Of a stretch of DNA of 64,000 nt, positions 1 through 12,211 are shown one piece after another. The stretch is from Liolophura sinensis (Eukaryota; Mollusca; Polyplacophora; Chitonida; Chitonidae), in NCBI RefSeq assembly GCF_032854445.1, contig NC_088298.1, positions 2,292,160 to 2,356,159 of the forward strand, read 5' to 3'. Below the pieces are notes generated by a model, which was not told the DNA's origin, searched no databases, and saw only the letters and a program-made list of their open reading frames with translations. The number at the start of each line of letters is the position of its first letter. Positions within the stretch are counted from its first letter, which is position 1. The translations under genes and the position numbers were made by a program.

Positions 1-237
1 CCAAATTCAAGAGTATTTTGCTTTATACAACAGCTGCCAGCATAATGGTAGGAGGAATATGGGCAAAGCCCGGGGATACCCAAGACCATCTGCAGGCTGC
101 TTACAGACCTTCCCACAAACTGCCAAAGAGGAAGCCAGTACGAGCTGGACTTGAACTCACAGCGTTTTCATTGGTGAGAGGCTTCTGGGTTATTGTTCCA
201 TTGCTGGCACACTGACCACCTCGGCCATAGAGGCCCC
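1..237 (-). repeat. tRNA-derived SINE, cut by window edge
   Basis: Shows the standard blocks of the window's commonest repeat in reverse order: the tail-side 'CCAGCATAATGGTAGGAGGA', the central 'GAACTCACAGCG' block (reverse complement of an RNA polymerase III B box) and the tRNA-like head ending 'AGAGGCCCC' at about 237. It lies 3' of the last visible KRIT1 exon, probably in an intron. Confidence 0.8.
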
Positions 238-523
238 ATCTGCTACGTGTACATGTAAGTTGGCCATAACCTGACATTTGGTGCTAGATGTACATGTACA
301 ATGTAAAAACTTGTGGGGTTTACATTTATAATAGAACAAACCACCACTGGGCAACCTGAGCCTGCCAACAGTTGCATTTTATGTTTATAGCAATTACACA
401 AGATTTACAATAAGACAGACAGACGGACAGACAGACAACGCCATATAATAATATTACACACCCTATAATGCTATAATATGGGCGCATACAAACGGTGAAA
501 AAAAAAGGCGATGTAAGGCTTAC

Positions 524-677
524 GTAGTCAGTTTCCCGATGATCCAGGAGTTTGATGATCACATAGGGATGACCACACATTGCGGCAAAGTGCAGAGGGG
601 TGGACATGTTCTTGTTCCTGATGTTGGGGGAGCAGCCGGCATCGAGCAACAAACTGACAGCCTTCACATGGCCACAC
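524..677 (-). CDS. KRIT1: KRIT1 coding exon 7 (second ankyrin repeat; last exon in window)
   Basis: Acceptor ACTCTGCAG|GTGTGG and donor GACTAC|GTAAGC; 154 nt, leaves phase 0. Encodes 'CGHVKAVSLLLDAGCSPNIR' and 'STPLHFAAMCGHPYV', ending 'HRETDY' where human has 'HPETDR'. No further exon is recognisable in positions 1-523, which hold a SINE and a CAGA-rich stretch near 415-435. Confidence 0.92.
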
Positions 678-2166
678 CTGCAGAGTACATGTAAGTTACA
701 AAAAAATAACAGGATGGTCTATATGCTACCTCACAGAAATACCATGACAAAGACACTAGACATGACACTCCTTTAATAGTATATTGCCACCAGTTTCCCC
801 AGCCCACTGCCAATCATTATACGACCAGCAATAAGCCAGTGATCTGACATCTGTAACTTGTTTAAATAACAAATAAATAACAATGATAAATGTTTATTTA
901 TTTATTATCTCAAGTTTTTATATGCTGTACTCTAACATTTTTCACTAACATGGCGACGGTAAGTTTTCATGAGCACAGTCAAATGAGCGTCATTGACTGC
1001 TTATTGTGTTCATGTTCCTACAAGCAGTGTGAGCAGGGGAATGTAAAAATCCTCTGTCCAAGGCTGGAATAGAACCCACATCTCTTGTGTTCTCACCACA
1101 GACAGACATGCATTTTAACCATTACGCCAATACCAACTACACTGTTCCTAGACACAATCAACTACTTAGTTCTAAATATATTCATACAAGGAGATTATAT
1201 ACAGTACTATTCACTCAAAGAAAACAAAAAATTCTTTGGGATAAGGCTACTTTGGATTGATTGTACAGTACAGCCAGATCCTAACCATCAATCATACGCC
1301 CATTGTGGCCAGAGGATACCCTGATAGCCGACCCATGATCAGTATGATACGCGGGCCCTTGGCCGACTCTCAGCGGACCGTCGGGCGATGATCATTAAAT
1401 GTTTTAACGCTAAATATGGACCGACTTTTTTGTAAACCCTCATGTCTGTTATGAACACCATCATAGCTCACAGCATATTTACTTGCACACGAATTTCGCA
1501 CAAAGTTCCAGTTTTAACAGCTCACTGTTCAGGACCCCTACTGGTTCGCCACTCATATACACAGTTCTCTTGAAGACAGGGCATTCAAGTTTGTACCCGG
1601 CGTCTCAAGTATATGATATTTTGTTTCAAAATAAATTACGTAAGTGATTATTAAATAACATGCCTACTTAAAGGCATTTATGACAGAACTATGTGTAGAC
1701 AAATATATGTATTTACAACACTTTGCTTTCCCTGAAGTCCACGCTGTACACAACGGCTCTATACAACCGTGGCGGTGTTTAAGAATCTGAAAACGGACTT
1801 GAGTTCTTTAGCTTATCAGTAAATTTATTAGTTTCATGTGGGATACAAAATTCCTTGGGAATGTCTGATTTAACTGAGTGATGTTTGTCAGCCTTCATGC
1901 TTATACGCGCTTAAAAACCTCTACTGAAAATGTATATGTAATGAGTCATATCTGTACATTACACAAGGCCTACAATTTATAAAATTCAAACCGCTGACAC
2001 GTATAAAGGTCAGCATGTTAGTGTTTTCCCCTTTAATCTCAAGTCCTCTAAATAGTATCCCCTATTTCACAATTGTCAATCCTATCCTTCATTAATATTT
2101 ACAAGCACAAAAACGCGTTTATTATAGCATGAGCACAATCATATGTAGCCTTTATGCACGCGTGAA

Positions 2167-2206
<40 letters not shown>

Positions 2207-5200
2207 TCCTACATGTAAACCTTGCACAAAATCAGGCTATAAAATGTATTACATATTTTGAGAATATTCATCTACCTATCCATGTATAAATTATGAAAAT
2301 TCACCAAAGAAAGTAAAGAGATTTTTGTTACCAGTAAAAAGAAATCTATTAGCGCATATAATTCCAACCCAATTTTTACTGTTACTATAGAATAGCCCAA
2401 ATAATTACCTTATATCAGCCTCGTCCGTGCATGTGTTCTGTTCAAAATTGGTAATTAAGTTATAAAAATTTATAGAGAAAGTCGAACGAATAATACAAGG
2501 CCTATAGTGTATGTCCAATGTCGTTACATCAAACTACAACAACTGAATGAAAGTCATAAAATGATACGCTGACCATGGTGCCACCATGCACGGATTGTCG
2601 GCAGATCCTTGGCCAACCCTATGCAGACCCTACGTGGATGGGAGGCGGAGGATGATGGCGTGTTTGATCAAGGTCCGGTCAGGGTCGGCGTATAGTGGGC
2701 GTATGATACTAGGCCATTCAACCACAAAACGGGCGTAGGGTTGATGGTCAGGATCCAGCTATACTGTTGCAAGGGAGGTAACTCCCTGTATCTGGGGTAG
2801 TACCTACCAGGCTGCGTAGTGAATTGGTGCCCACTTGGAATCGTAGTCCAGCTGTGAGTGATTGTAGCCTTTAGCCAGGAGCTCCTTCATCCCCGCTATA
2901 TCATCATCGTATGCACACTTATGTAGAGGAAAGTCTTTCTCCCACTGTTTCTCTTTGTCACTGCAAATTCAAGTTTTCCAGTTGCTCAATTTATTTATTT
3001 ATATCAATGGTGACTGCTGGATCATCGGGAAACTGATTATGTAAGCCCAAAATCACTTATTTCTGCACCCATATTATATCTATTTGATTGGCGTTTTACG
3101 CTGTAGTCAAGAATATTTCACTTTATATATGACCTCGGCCAGCATTATGGTGGGAGGAAACCGAGCCCAGGGGAACCCACGGCCATCCGTAGGTTGATGG
3201 AAAACCTTCCCAAGTGCAGCCGAAAAGGAAACCAGTATGAGCTGGGCTTGAACTCACAGTGACCACATTGGTGGGAGGGTGCGCTGTTCTGGTGTGCTAA
3301 CCTCATCGACCACGGAGGCCCCCAGTTGATCAATTATCAGTGATGTTAGATTTACAGGGCCAAATGCAAGGACATTTCGATACCTATTAGGAGAGCCCAA
3401 ATTACAGCATATATGTTTGTAAAAAGACTTAATATGGAAAAAATATTGCCTGATAAATTTAACTTGTTGTATTCAAGGTTGCTGCCTATGCACAAAAATT
3501 TCCACCTATTTTGATAAATATCATATTTATATTTTCATAATTTAGGATAAATGCATACGTTTCGATATAAACAACAAACTTACATTCAAATAGATTTATT
3601 AGACAAGCATCACAGCCTTATTCAGAACATTCTTATGCAACTACGATAAATACCAAAAGTTGGTCCCACATACCCACCATACAAAAATATTTTCAAATAC
3701 CTTCTCTCTTGAAAAAAAAATCCAAAAAATATTAAAGATCATATTTGCAAATAAGTTTTGATGCTCTTTCATCTGATTTTGGTATCATTTTTGTGTTTTC
3801 TTCTCCTTTAAGTTATGAATTACTGGACTTGGATTTAAAAAATGAAATACTCCATTGGGATAACATGCTTTGGCAGACAGTCTTACAAGCATTGTTGGGG
3901 GGGGGGGGGGGGCGGGCTCCATGGTCGAGAGGGTTAGCACCACAGCATCACGCAATGGTTGCTGTGACTTCAATTTCAACTCATGCTGGCTTCCTCTCCG
4001 GCCTTACGTGGGAAGGCCTGCAGCAACCTGCGGATGGTCATAGGTTTCCCCCGGGCTCTGCCCTATTTCCTCCCATCGTAATGCTGGTCGCCATCGTATA
4101 AATGAAATATTCTTGAGTACGACGTAAAACACAAATCATATAAATAAATAAATAACATAAAAATACAAGCACTGTTGTTTATAGCCAGCACAGACCCGAG
4201 GCAATGGATGCAAATTCAGAATTTCCCTAACCAACGCTCAACCTGCGCCAAAAAGTAGTATGCCCCTCCCCCCAAAGGTCAACAGTTAGCAGCCTACCTG
4301 CTGTGTGCAGGGATGCCTGAGGGAGGCTCTATGTCTTCATAGCGAGGACGACCCAAACCCCAATACCTGTTATCCACCACATTGTCAACCTGTGGAGAAA
4401 ACAAAAGTGAAAGTGAAAGTCACTAATCATCAAACTGTTAACCTGTTACCCCTGTTCAACAAAAACAATGCTGTTATCGCTGAGGTGACATGTGGCATGG
4501 AAATTCATTATACCTCACAGTAGTCTTTTTGCTATCTGATTAGTCAGTTATTCTCCAATCAGAACTTGATGTGACAAAACCTGGTTTCCACACACAAAAA
4601 TGGTAGCTGCACACAAAATTTAGGCCTATGAATAAGGCTACCTTGTTTCGGTGTAGCACAGAATGACAGTATAGTTAACACTCTATTAATGTGTCTGAAA
4701 CATATCTAGAAAATAAACATGGGCCAAGTACTTATCACAGCCTCTTTCCTTGGGTCCATCACACTTGTTAGTACCCCCTGGTCATGTTGCGATCTACTAG
4801 ACCTCCCCGGTGACAGTTATCACCTCTGTCGACACCCGTACCTCATCAGTCTGTTGAGCTACCGTCCCCTTCACTCATATAACAACTTTATAATTCTGGT
4901 GGAAATTTATATTCTTGGTCCTGACTTTGAAATAACATGTGCAGATGATTTTTTGTACACGACACATCAGCGTTCACGTTGTAGTAAACTAGGCTACGGC
5001 AACATCGTCGTACATGAGAAGTGACAACTGGAGTCCCTCAGGCTCTCTTTCGATACAATGATCATACATGTAGCACTTTTACCCTGAGCATTTTCAATGT
5101 AAATATTTCTGCCCACCTGCTACATGACAAATGGCACTTTAATCACAAGTTTTCTGCCCCACATTCCTTCACAAGTCCGCCCGCTAGAAAATGAACCAAC

Positions 5201-8200
5201 TATACGCAAATGAGGATGCATGTATTAGTGTGACATCGGAGCTCGAGTGAGCTATAAATTGACGTGGTTTGTATCGCATAAGTGTTAGGCATCTGAGCGT
5301 ACAGGTAAACACAAACAAGCTCCCGTTTCTACATAAATTGCATCAAATTGTCGGCTTGACGGCTATCAATTCCAAATCTAACCAGGTAAATATCCCTGCT
5401 CGATCAACCATAATAACTAATTGTAATGCCATTTTTCAACAGTTAATCTAAATGGGTAACTTACCTTTGTCTTGTACGGCAGACCTGATCCAAACAAAGG
5501 ATTCATCACCACCTTGTCGCACTTCTCTATGAAGAGCATCTTGGCGAGAGCTTCGTTCGCCGTCAGCCTCAAGGCTACGTCGGCCTTTCCTACATCTTGA
5601 TCCAGTTTAGTGCTGGGGATAAACGCAGGGTTGTTTATACAAAGACGAATGCGATACTCCGCCTGAGAGCGAAACAAACAGTCGATGGCTTTGGGTTTGG
5701 AATGGCTCTCCTGTAACCAGCTGAAACAAATAAAATGAGTCCAAATGTATCATATGCATTTACATTCATTTATTATCAATGAGATTGCAATAACATTTTA
5801 CTTATTGGAACGCAGGGCAGTTTGAAGCAAAAATAAGTCAAATTGTAGAACAAATACACACAAATCAATGTTGATAATCCAATGATATTTGACTTTTGGA
5901 ACTGCGAAGTTTTATAGGGTGAGGAAATTGAAGAGCTACAGGTAACTGTAAACCACATGCCTTTAACAAAGAAAACTGTGGAAATTTTACACAAGTGTAG
6001 AAAAAAAAAGAATCTATGTGAGTCACAATAGGAGTCATGAGAAAAGCAACAGTAACTTTTGTGAAAAGCAACAGTAACTCCAAATCATAAACCAAAATAC
6101 TCCCCAAATACATGTCCCTTCATTACTGGTAGTTTTAATACTTTACTTTGCTCTAATCAGCCCACTTACATGTAATTAGGGAAATTTATCACAGCACTTC
6201 AAATGCTGATCTAAATTCATTGGCAAAGTTTGTTACAATGGGGATTAAGGTCTTTATCCCAGATTACAACAGCATTTTGGAAGGAGACGGGGAGGGGGCA
6301 ACAATTTTACCTGTAATAAAGTATTAATTGTAATCCAAGTTTAATAAATTGGATTATAAAGTTTTATTTATTTATTGACTTGATTGGTGTTTAACGCCGT
6401 ACTCAAGACCTTCTCACGTACAGCTGGAGAGGAAGCCAGCATGAGCTGGACTTGAACTCACAGCAACGGCATTGGTGAGAGGCTCCTGGGTCACTAGGCT
6501 TCATTACCTTTCACAAAATATCAGCCTCATCTGTGCCTTTGTTACTATTTAAAATCTCTAAAAAAAAGCCTTAAAATTTATAAAACCAGTGAAATTACGT
6601 AAGTTTTTCAAATTTAAGAAACATTTTAACACTATAAATATTACAGGTACATCTTTACTGATTCAAGGAAATATTCTGAGCTTTGATTTAGAAAACATGT
6701 TTTTCTTTCTTTTTTTTTTTTCAAAAATTTCTGGTATAGCCTTTTAATGTCTCACCTTTCCAACTTCTTAACACTGGACTTCATACTAGAGGTGACAGGC
6801 CAGTTTCCTGTGTTAATATTGTCTATCACAGTGTCCAGCGGGTAAAAACCCAGGGAGTCAGAAGTACGGGACAACTTATCTGCAAAAATACAAACATATA
6901 AGGGAGGTTATTCAAGGCTGCATGTACACATAGGGAGTCAAACAGGATTTTAGCGTAATAAGACAAGTTGGCATTTATGGAGTCACAGGTTCATGGAGGT
7001 TTACATGAGACACAGTGGGGGGTCTTGTGAGCATGAGCTAACCATAAAGTAAGACCTTTTAGCTGTGTTTGTTTGTGAGAGCCCTCGCCCTGTCTCGTCC
7101 AAACCTGCATGAGCTTTTGAGACACCTGAAATGCCGACTTCGCTTATTGTTTGTGTTCAAACATCAAGTAACCTCTGTTTTGCTACTTCCGCTGTAATAC
7201 AAGCAGAGTTGCAAGCAGTAGTTACCACAATTTTAAATTTTAGTAAACTTCCCTTTTCCCTCATTTTTTCAGACACTTATTTAGTTTTACCAGCAAAAAA
7301 AACCCCGGCAATGGTAAGAAGATAGTTTTCTCAATCTCACGGCAGAAAAAATTAAAACAGAACTACATTCTTATCTGTATGAGTTATTACAATCTGTTAT
7401 TCATCCGTCGTATCGCTTAAAGTCTGAATCATTTTCATGGCTTTGTGTGAAAAGGGACTTTGTCTGTATAGCTGGAATTTAATTTACATGCACTAAGCTG
7501 TGCGAGTCTTTAATAAGGATTCCTATGACACGTACGAGTCAATAATGTTCATCAGCAACTTCCAAACGAAGATACATGTATCTGGCAACTTAATTCTTTA
7601 TGGAGATTGCCATGAAAAATGGCTGAAACATTGCTGTTGTGGGATCAAGCCAGAATCATTCCTTCTGCATGGAGATACCTGCCACCTTTCCACTGAAGGT
7701 GCATATAGTTGCTAACTTCTCAAGCATGCAAAGCCAGAAGCTTTTTGAACAGTTGTCTTAAAATTCACGAACGCACAATGTGCTGTCAAAAATCCAAAAT
7801 ACATGCCCTTGGTACATGTATACACATGTCTACCTACCTCTACGGTTAACAGGTACGCAGAACAACAGACTGGTCCTTGTAGGGCTACTTGATGGAGGTT
7901 GGCCGGGATCACGGGTGTTTGAGGAGTTGTCTCCCCCTGATTTGTGAATAGCGACAGCCCTCTCACCTGCGAAAATAAAATGCAAAGGAAACTCTCAGAT
8001 TAATCATACAGGAAATGAAACATGTACATGTACACAGTGCCTATAGCCTCCAAAGTAACGCATGATTAATGGTTAAGAAACTCCACGGCTTTAAAGACCG
8101 CAAAAGAAAAAAGGGAAAATTGTGAATAATAATGTATATAAATAAGCAGAGGTATATTCAGCAGTCTGTATTGTTTTGGTTACTTTAAGGTAGGTCAAGT

Positions 8201-10045
8201 ATTACACTTTCAGTTTCAGTTCTGATCAATAGAAAAACTGAATTGAAATTTTAACAACAGTTTGACAAACTCTGTTCCCCCCCCCCCCCCACCAAGACGC
8301 ATATGTCCTCCAAAAAACAAAAACACAAAAAGACAGAAATTCATTGAAAATAATCAACTAGAAATACCATTACAAACTGAACATAATTGCTGTTAATATT
8401 TGTACCTGACTAAGCTTAGTCACAATTAGTTGGGTATGATTTTAAATCAACATTTTATTCTATTACTGCAGTAAAGCCCACATCCTGTTTAGGGATAGAT
8501 ACCACTCTTAGGCCATATCCATCAATAGCTCAATGAAAAAGCCTAAAGAGCTTTGGATTTGAACTAAATTTTTTCACCCCCAATCTTACTGACATTGGGG
8601 GATATTATAAACTTCAAAAAATAGATTTAACAAAATCACTCTCTTATAACTGATGAACTTATCAAGGTGGGGCAATCAAAAATGCACACAGACTAAGTGA
8701 GATACAAGTGGTCATCAATGAATGTTGCAAGCTATCCCATGGGCATTGCCAGCCACTTTGAACAGTGAGAACTAAGCAAAATTTCCTGTCTAAGGTCGGG
8801 TTTGAACCCGGCAACTCATGCAGTATGGTTAATTTAAGGTAAGGAAACCTGTAAGAACAATTATACATAGGTTATGCAATTAGCATTATATTTCGTCCAC
8901 TAGTTCCTCATATTCTTTTAAAATCTCAGCCATATACTAACTATGCATCAGTTCCTGCTTTTATTACGGCAAAGAAAACACTAATAGGAAGTCTATATGT
9001 AAGATGAAAGACCATTAAACACTGTCCACAAAACTAGTTTGATTTATTTTTTTAGAAGTTTTTCAACCTGATAAAATGCATTTGATAGTTTGAATACTAC
9101 AGTGGCCTTTTCTGACAATATTGGGGCCAGTGACATCATATCAGGGTTTTATCACATTTAGACAACTAGATTTCCTCAATAAAAATGCATGTACCTATAC
9201 ATCTATGAATACAATCGCCAAATGGACCTACTCAAAGCCAAAAATACTGATGTTAGTTACGTCACTGATACCCTCTGGTTTAGTAGAGACCACCATAGAA
9301 TTTAATGTCTTAAAACTATTTTACTCACCTGGAAAAATTCTGAAGAAAATAAATTGAAAGTTATAGTTTCTTGGACAATGGTCTTTCATCTGATTTATGT
9401 TCCATTTTAGCATTTTCTCTGCCTTTAGTTTTATTAAACCTGGCCTAAAAAAAAAAGGCCGATATGCCGTGTATTCAGAAAGAGCATGCATGTGTGACTG
9501 GGTTTTGACATCATACTTAACAGCTTTTCAGTCATATGCTGACTGAGTGAGTGAGTGAGTGCTTTGAGTTTAACCTTGTACTAAACAATTTTTCAGTCCT
9601 ATGATGAAGTAGGAGTCCTTAGACAGCATGTAATGTGCTACCTCACGGCAGGAAGGATTTCCACCACTTTTCTATCTAGCTATGCTTCCCTGGGATGACT
9701 TCCCCTTACTGCTTAACGCCAAGGCAGGGAGTTACAACTTTCTCTTTCAAGGTATTAGGTGTGACCTGACCCAGGATTGACCTTCAATCTACTGCCTCCA
9801 ACCACCTGTACAGACTTATTGTGATGCTCACCTCTGACCCCGCCATGTTCTCCACCTGTAAAGAGGAACAGCTGTATCAGAGTTGTCTCCCTTGGCTCCT
9901 CATCTTGGCCAATCCCGAACTTGGGCAGCAGTCTTGTTGCTTTGTCACCGCCTTTTGTTTCTACAAGAATGTCGTAGAGTTTTGGCCGAAATTCCTGCCC
10001 CAAAACATTTTGCTTTGGGCGAATGGCCGCCACAATGATCTCCAT
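524..10045 (-). CDS. KRIT1: KRIT1 (CCM1) orthologue, N-terminal and ankyrin part (7 exons seen, 3' end outside window)
   Basis: KRIT1 is a scaffold that works with CCM2, ICAP-1, HEG1 and Rap1 at cell junctions. Seven exons join in frame on the minus strand: 10045-9832, 7966-7838, 6879-6756, 5720-5465, 4389-4298, 2960-2808 and 677-524, all with GT-AG borders and matching phases. The joined protein tracks human KRIT1 from near its start. It has an N-terminal 'AAIRPKQ' block like human 'AVIRPKN', a 'GVRGERAV' block like human 'GIRGKRVV', then 'NPAF', 'NPLFGSG', 'DKEKQWEKDFPLH' and two ankyrin repeats ('APIHYAAWCGHVKA', 'TPLHFAAMCGHPYV'). The remaining ankyrin and FERM regions must lie left of position 1. 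The first ATG is uncertain: 10045 is taken, but the frame stays open upstream to 10072, so a short upstream coding exon is possible. Identification is by recalled family sequence, not a search. Confidence 0.93.
1055..1137 (-). repeat. tRNA-like SINE head, second family
   Basis: On the minus strand there is an A-box-like 'TGGCGTAATGGTTAAAATGC' at the upper end and a B-box-like 'GGGTTCTATTCC' near 1070-1081, spaced as in a tRNA-derived promoter. No intact cloverleaf or CCA end, so it is a SINE head rather than a tRNA gene. Lies in a KRIT1 intron. Confidence 0.5.
2170..2204. repeat. (AT)n microsatellite
   Basis: About 17 uninterrupted TA dinucleotides within a KRIT1 intron. Confidence 0.95.
2808..2960 (-). 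CDS. KRIT1: KRIT1 coding exon 6 (first ankyrin repeat)
   Basis: Acceptor AATTTGCAG|TGAC and donor GCCTG|GTAGGT; 153 nt. Encodes 'DKEKQWEKDFPLHKCAYDDD' and 'SKWAPIHYAAW', matching human 'DKERQWVDDFPLH' and 'DHWAPIHYACW'. Confidence 0.93.
3081..3323 (-). repeat. tRNA-derived SINE, near full length
   Basis: Reverse-oriented copy running from 'TTTGATTGGCGTTTTACGC' through 'CCAGCATTATGGTGGGAGGA' and 'TTGAACTCACAGTGACCAC' to the head 'CACGGAGGCCCCC'. Intronic in KRIT1. Confidence 0.88.
3896..4157 (+). repeat. tRNA-derived SINE with poly-G at its head
   Basis: Plus-oriented copy: a run of about 16 G replaces the usual GGGGCCTCC start. It is followed by 'GGCTCCATGGTCGAGAGGGT', a B-box-like 'CAATTTCAACTCATGCTGGC', 'TTCCTCCCATCGTAATGCTG' and the (AAAT)n tail at 4140-4157. 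The poly-G may be partly a homopolymer expansion. Confidence 0.85.
4298..4389 (-). CDS. KRIT1: KRIT1 coding exon 5 (third NPxF position)
   Basis: Acceptor TTCTCCACAG|GTTG and donor AGCAG|GTAGGC; 92 nt. Encodes 'VDNVVDNRYWGLGRPRYEDI', aligned with human '[20 protein letters not shown]'. The human NPYF motif is replaced by NRYW, so the third NPxY/F site is lost here. Confidence 0.92.
5465..5720 (-). CDS. KRIT1: KRIT1 coding exon 4 (NPAF and NPLF motifs)
   Basis: Acceptor TTTGTTTCAG|CTGG and donor ACAAAG|GTAAGT; 256 nt, leaves phase 0. It contains 'INNPAFIPS', equivalent to the human ICAP-1-binding NPAY motif (Tyr replaced by Phe), and 'VVMNPLFGSGLPYKTK', equivalent to human 'CIYNPLFGSDLQYTNR'. 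The NPLF/GS match is the strongest single identifier of the gene. Confidence 0.93.
6361..6503 (-). repeat. tRNA-derived SINE with internal deletion
   Basis: Joins the tail block 'GATTGGTGTTTAACGCCGT' directly to 'AGGAAGCCAGCATGAGCTGG', so the middle ~80 bases present in other copies are missing. Intronic in KRIT1. Confidence 0.8.
6756..6879 (-). CDS. KRIT1: KRIT1 coding exon 3
   Basis: Acceptor TTTTTGCAG|ATAAG and donor GAAAG|GTGAGA; 124 nt. Encodes 'DKLSRTSDSLGFYPLDTVID' and runs into 'SVKKLES', corresponding to the helical end of the human N-terminal domain before 'KWLDERHAQ'. Phase joins exactly to the next exon. Confidence 0.87.
7838..7966 (-). CDS. KRIT1: KRIT1 coding exon 2
   Basis: Acceptor TTCGCAG|GTGAGAG and donor AGAG|GTAGGT; 129 nt, phase 1 in and out. 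It encodes 'GERAVAIHKSGGDNSS' then a Ser/Pro-rich linker and 'TSLLFCVPVNRR', matching the human 'GKRVVLMKK ... ASLFIVPSV' stretch of the N-terminal Nudix-like domain. The linker is longer and more polar than in vertebrates. Confidence 0.85.
8757..8830 (-). repeat. Possible tRNA-like SINE fragment
   Basis: Minus strand shows a B-box-like 'GGGTTCAAACCCG' at about 8796-8808. No clear A box partner, so only a weak call. Confidence 0.3.
9832..10045 (-). CDS. KRIT1: KRIT1 coding exon 1 (N-terminal domain start)
   Basis: Starts at ATG 10045-10043 and ends at the donor AGAG|GTGAGC at 9832/9831, in phase 1. The peptide 'MEIIVAAIRPKQNVLGQEF' aligns with residues ~9-27 of human KRIT1. The lysine/arginine-rich stretch that follows in vertebrates (KKKRKK, near the ICAP-1 contact) is not present; the equivalent is 'ETKGGDKATRLLPK'. 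An acceptor-like TTTCAG ends at 10073, so the exon probably begins at 10072 with 27 bases of leader or extra coding sequence. Confidence 0.9.
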
Positions 10046-11839
10046 GGCAACCGTTACTGCAGAAGCAGGCTTCTGAAATGAACAGCTGTAGGTTATAATA
10101 TAGCAAGGTAAAATCACGCACCAGAATGAAATATATATTTTGTCATGAGGATTTCATGGAAACGATCGTTCCATTTCCATGATCGTTCCATTTCCATGTC
10201 CGTTCCCAGGTTAAAAATTCACAAAACTGACTGTCCGTTTCTCGCCCAGTTGTCAGCCTTCAAACTGTGGATAAGGTGTCACCAGGCACCTGTACTTTGT
10301 TGAAATGTCATTCACACTAAAAATATTACAGGTAAATTGGTTCCTATAGCAGAAATGGTTAAGAACCGAAAAAACATTTCCCACGTCAGAAGTACAAGGA
10401 ACCGAAAAGTGTTTCCAAGCAATTCTGAAATCCTCATGGGTGTATAAATGTAATGGTACTAGAATTGGAGTCATAGATTTAGCCAGAATTTGAAATCAGG
10501 CCATCTCAAGTCCAATTTTCTCCTATTTTCCCCATATCTCTCCTGTGTTGATTCTGTAAGAGTACGGAGACCTAACAAATTTACTCGTATAAAAGCAATG
10601 TTAACTTAATATATTTGTTTTGTGTTTAACTGTTTAGCACTGAAGAAGTCTTTTCCTGTATGTATGATGTAAGGTTTATGGGTGAGGGAAACCAGAGTGC
10701 CCCAAAGTAAGCGTTCAACTATGTATGCTACGCATCTGGCAAATATCCTAACACAGATCGAACTGCGGCAGAATAAGTTAGAGCTGGGCTTCAATAGATA
10801 TCAAGTTAATATTCAAGAAAAAACAATACAATACAAATATGTTTAAGGAAGCCGAAAGCAGAAGATTAAACAGCTTTGTTTTGAAAATTAATGAGGACCA
10901 GTCACCTGGCAAACACACTGCAGCACAATTCCTTGACGTGAAATGTTTCCTTCCAGGTCATCATAACGATGTTATGATGTTAAAGACAGCATGACATTAC
11001 AGTAGAAACTGATAAACTATGACATGATCTGTGCACATTGCCCTGCCATCAGTTTTTGACGTAACAGTGACTTGATGGCATACATCATATCACTGCCACC
11101 TTATGCTAGAAAAGTTTTGATTGAACCGGTAATCTTACCTTCATTTAAAACACCAGTAGGCCCAATTTTAGATCACAATCTCCATCTTTTTCGCTTGAGT
11201 CACCTACACTTTGTCATGTTACATGGTAACATGATAGTCATTTATATGAATTCCTCAAACTTTAACCTGTCGAAATTTCAAAATCACAAGAAACAGTCAT
11301 TTGTTTAAAAGGTGTGCACCGGTATGACACATTTATCAGTTGATTTAAACATCCACAAGACTTTTAATAGCTCAGTTAATTAGACCTTGTATGCTAACTT
11401 TAATTGTTACATACCACAAGCCAAGACTCAGATCATATACAAGTCAAGTAAGGCTGTGCCTTCGATGTGCTCTCGCTTGACTTAAGCTCAACAAGAACTT
11501 CAACTCGACCTTAATAGCTTTTCAACTTTTAGGAAGTCAAAAGTTTTAAAGCATAATTTAGAAGGCAGGTCAGACGTTGGGTGTGGTTGCTTCAACAGCC
11601 CCAATCACCTAATTCCTCGTAATGTTTCTCCCGAATTTAAGAAAATCGTAACTCTCTGTCACAATCTGAACACTGAATGCGCCTGTTTTCGTCATCAGAT
11701 GATCAAAATTATCTTAAAATCAATTAACAATAGCATATTTCACCTGACGATCTGTCACTCGGTGTCGACTGTAGTCTCGTACTTTGCCACGAGTTATTGT
11801 TAATACATAATAAAAAATACTTAACGAGGAAGGTACGAG

Positions 11840-11900
11840 TCACGCGAATTTCCGGAAGCGGAAACTGTGTGTAGCGAAAGTAGCCTGCGATTAAGCGCCA
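11840..11900. promoter_or_regulatory. Candidate KRIT1 promoter with double ETS-like site
   Basis: 'CCGGAAGCGGAA' at 11852-11863 holds two GGAA cores in a locally GC-richer stretch with 'CACGCG' and 'GCGCCAAA', about 1.8 kb upstream of the first KRIT1 coding exon. Clustered ETS sites are typical of TATA-less housekeeping promoters. The transcription start is not visible. Confidence 0.35.
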
Positions 11901-11999
11901 AATCCCAAAACCTTACACTCATGTCTGTAAATCTGCATGATTGAGCAACAAGTAAACTGTTGTCAACAAGCAGTGAAAACGCTTATGCCTAAAGACGTG

Positions 12000-12030
12000 T
12001 GGGGGTGGGGGGGGGGGGGGGGGCGGGGGT
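12000..12030. repeat. Poly-G tract
   Basis: About 29 bases almost entirely G, with one T and one C, just left of the large transposon-like block. It could form a G-quadruplex and could also be an assembly weak point. Confidence 0.9.
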
Positions 12031-12142
12031 AGATGATTAAAAGGAAAGGCAAAGAAATTGTCATTTTCTTCTACTTTGTCCTCCGTTAGTTCGTTACATG
12101 CAGCCTATAACAATGTAAGCCGTGTTGTTCAACAGTACTCGT

Positions 12143-12211
12143 CAGCCTACATCCACGAGGGGAACGGAAGTACATCCACCAGGAGAACGGACATCCATCA
12201 GGAGGACGTTG
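12143..12211 (+). repeat. Left terminal inverted repeat of the large element
   Basis: Contains 'CAGCCTACATCCACGAGG' then 'CCACCAGGAGAACGGACATC'. The same series occurs inverted at 32527-32593. The 'CATCCACGAGGAG-ACGG' motif is also the conserved core of the internal 53-bp unit, so the arrays look like amplified terminal sequence. Confidence 0.65.
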
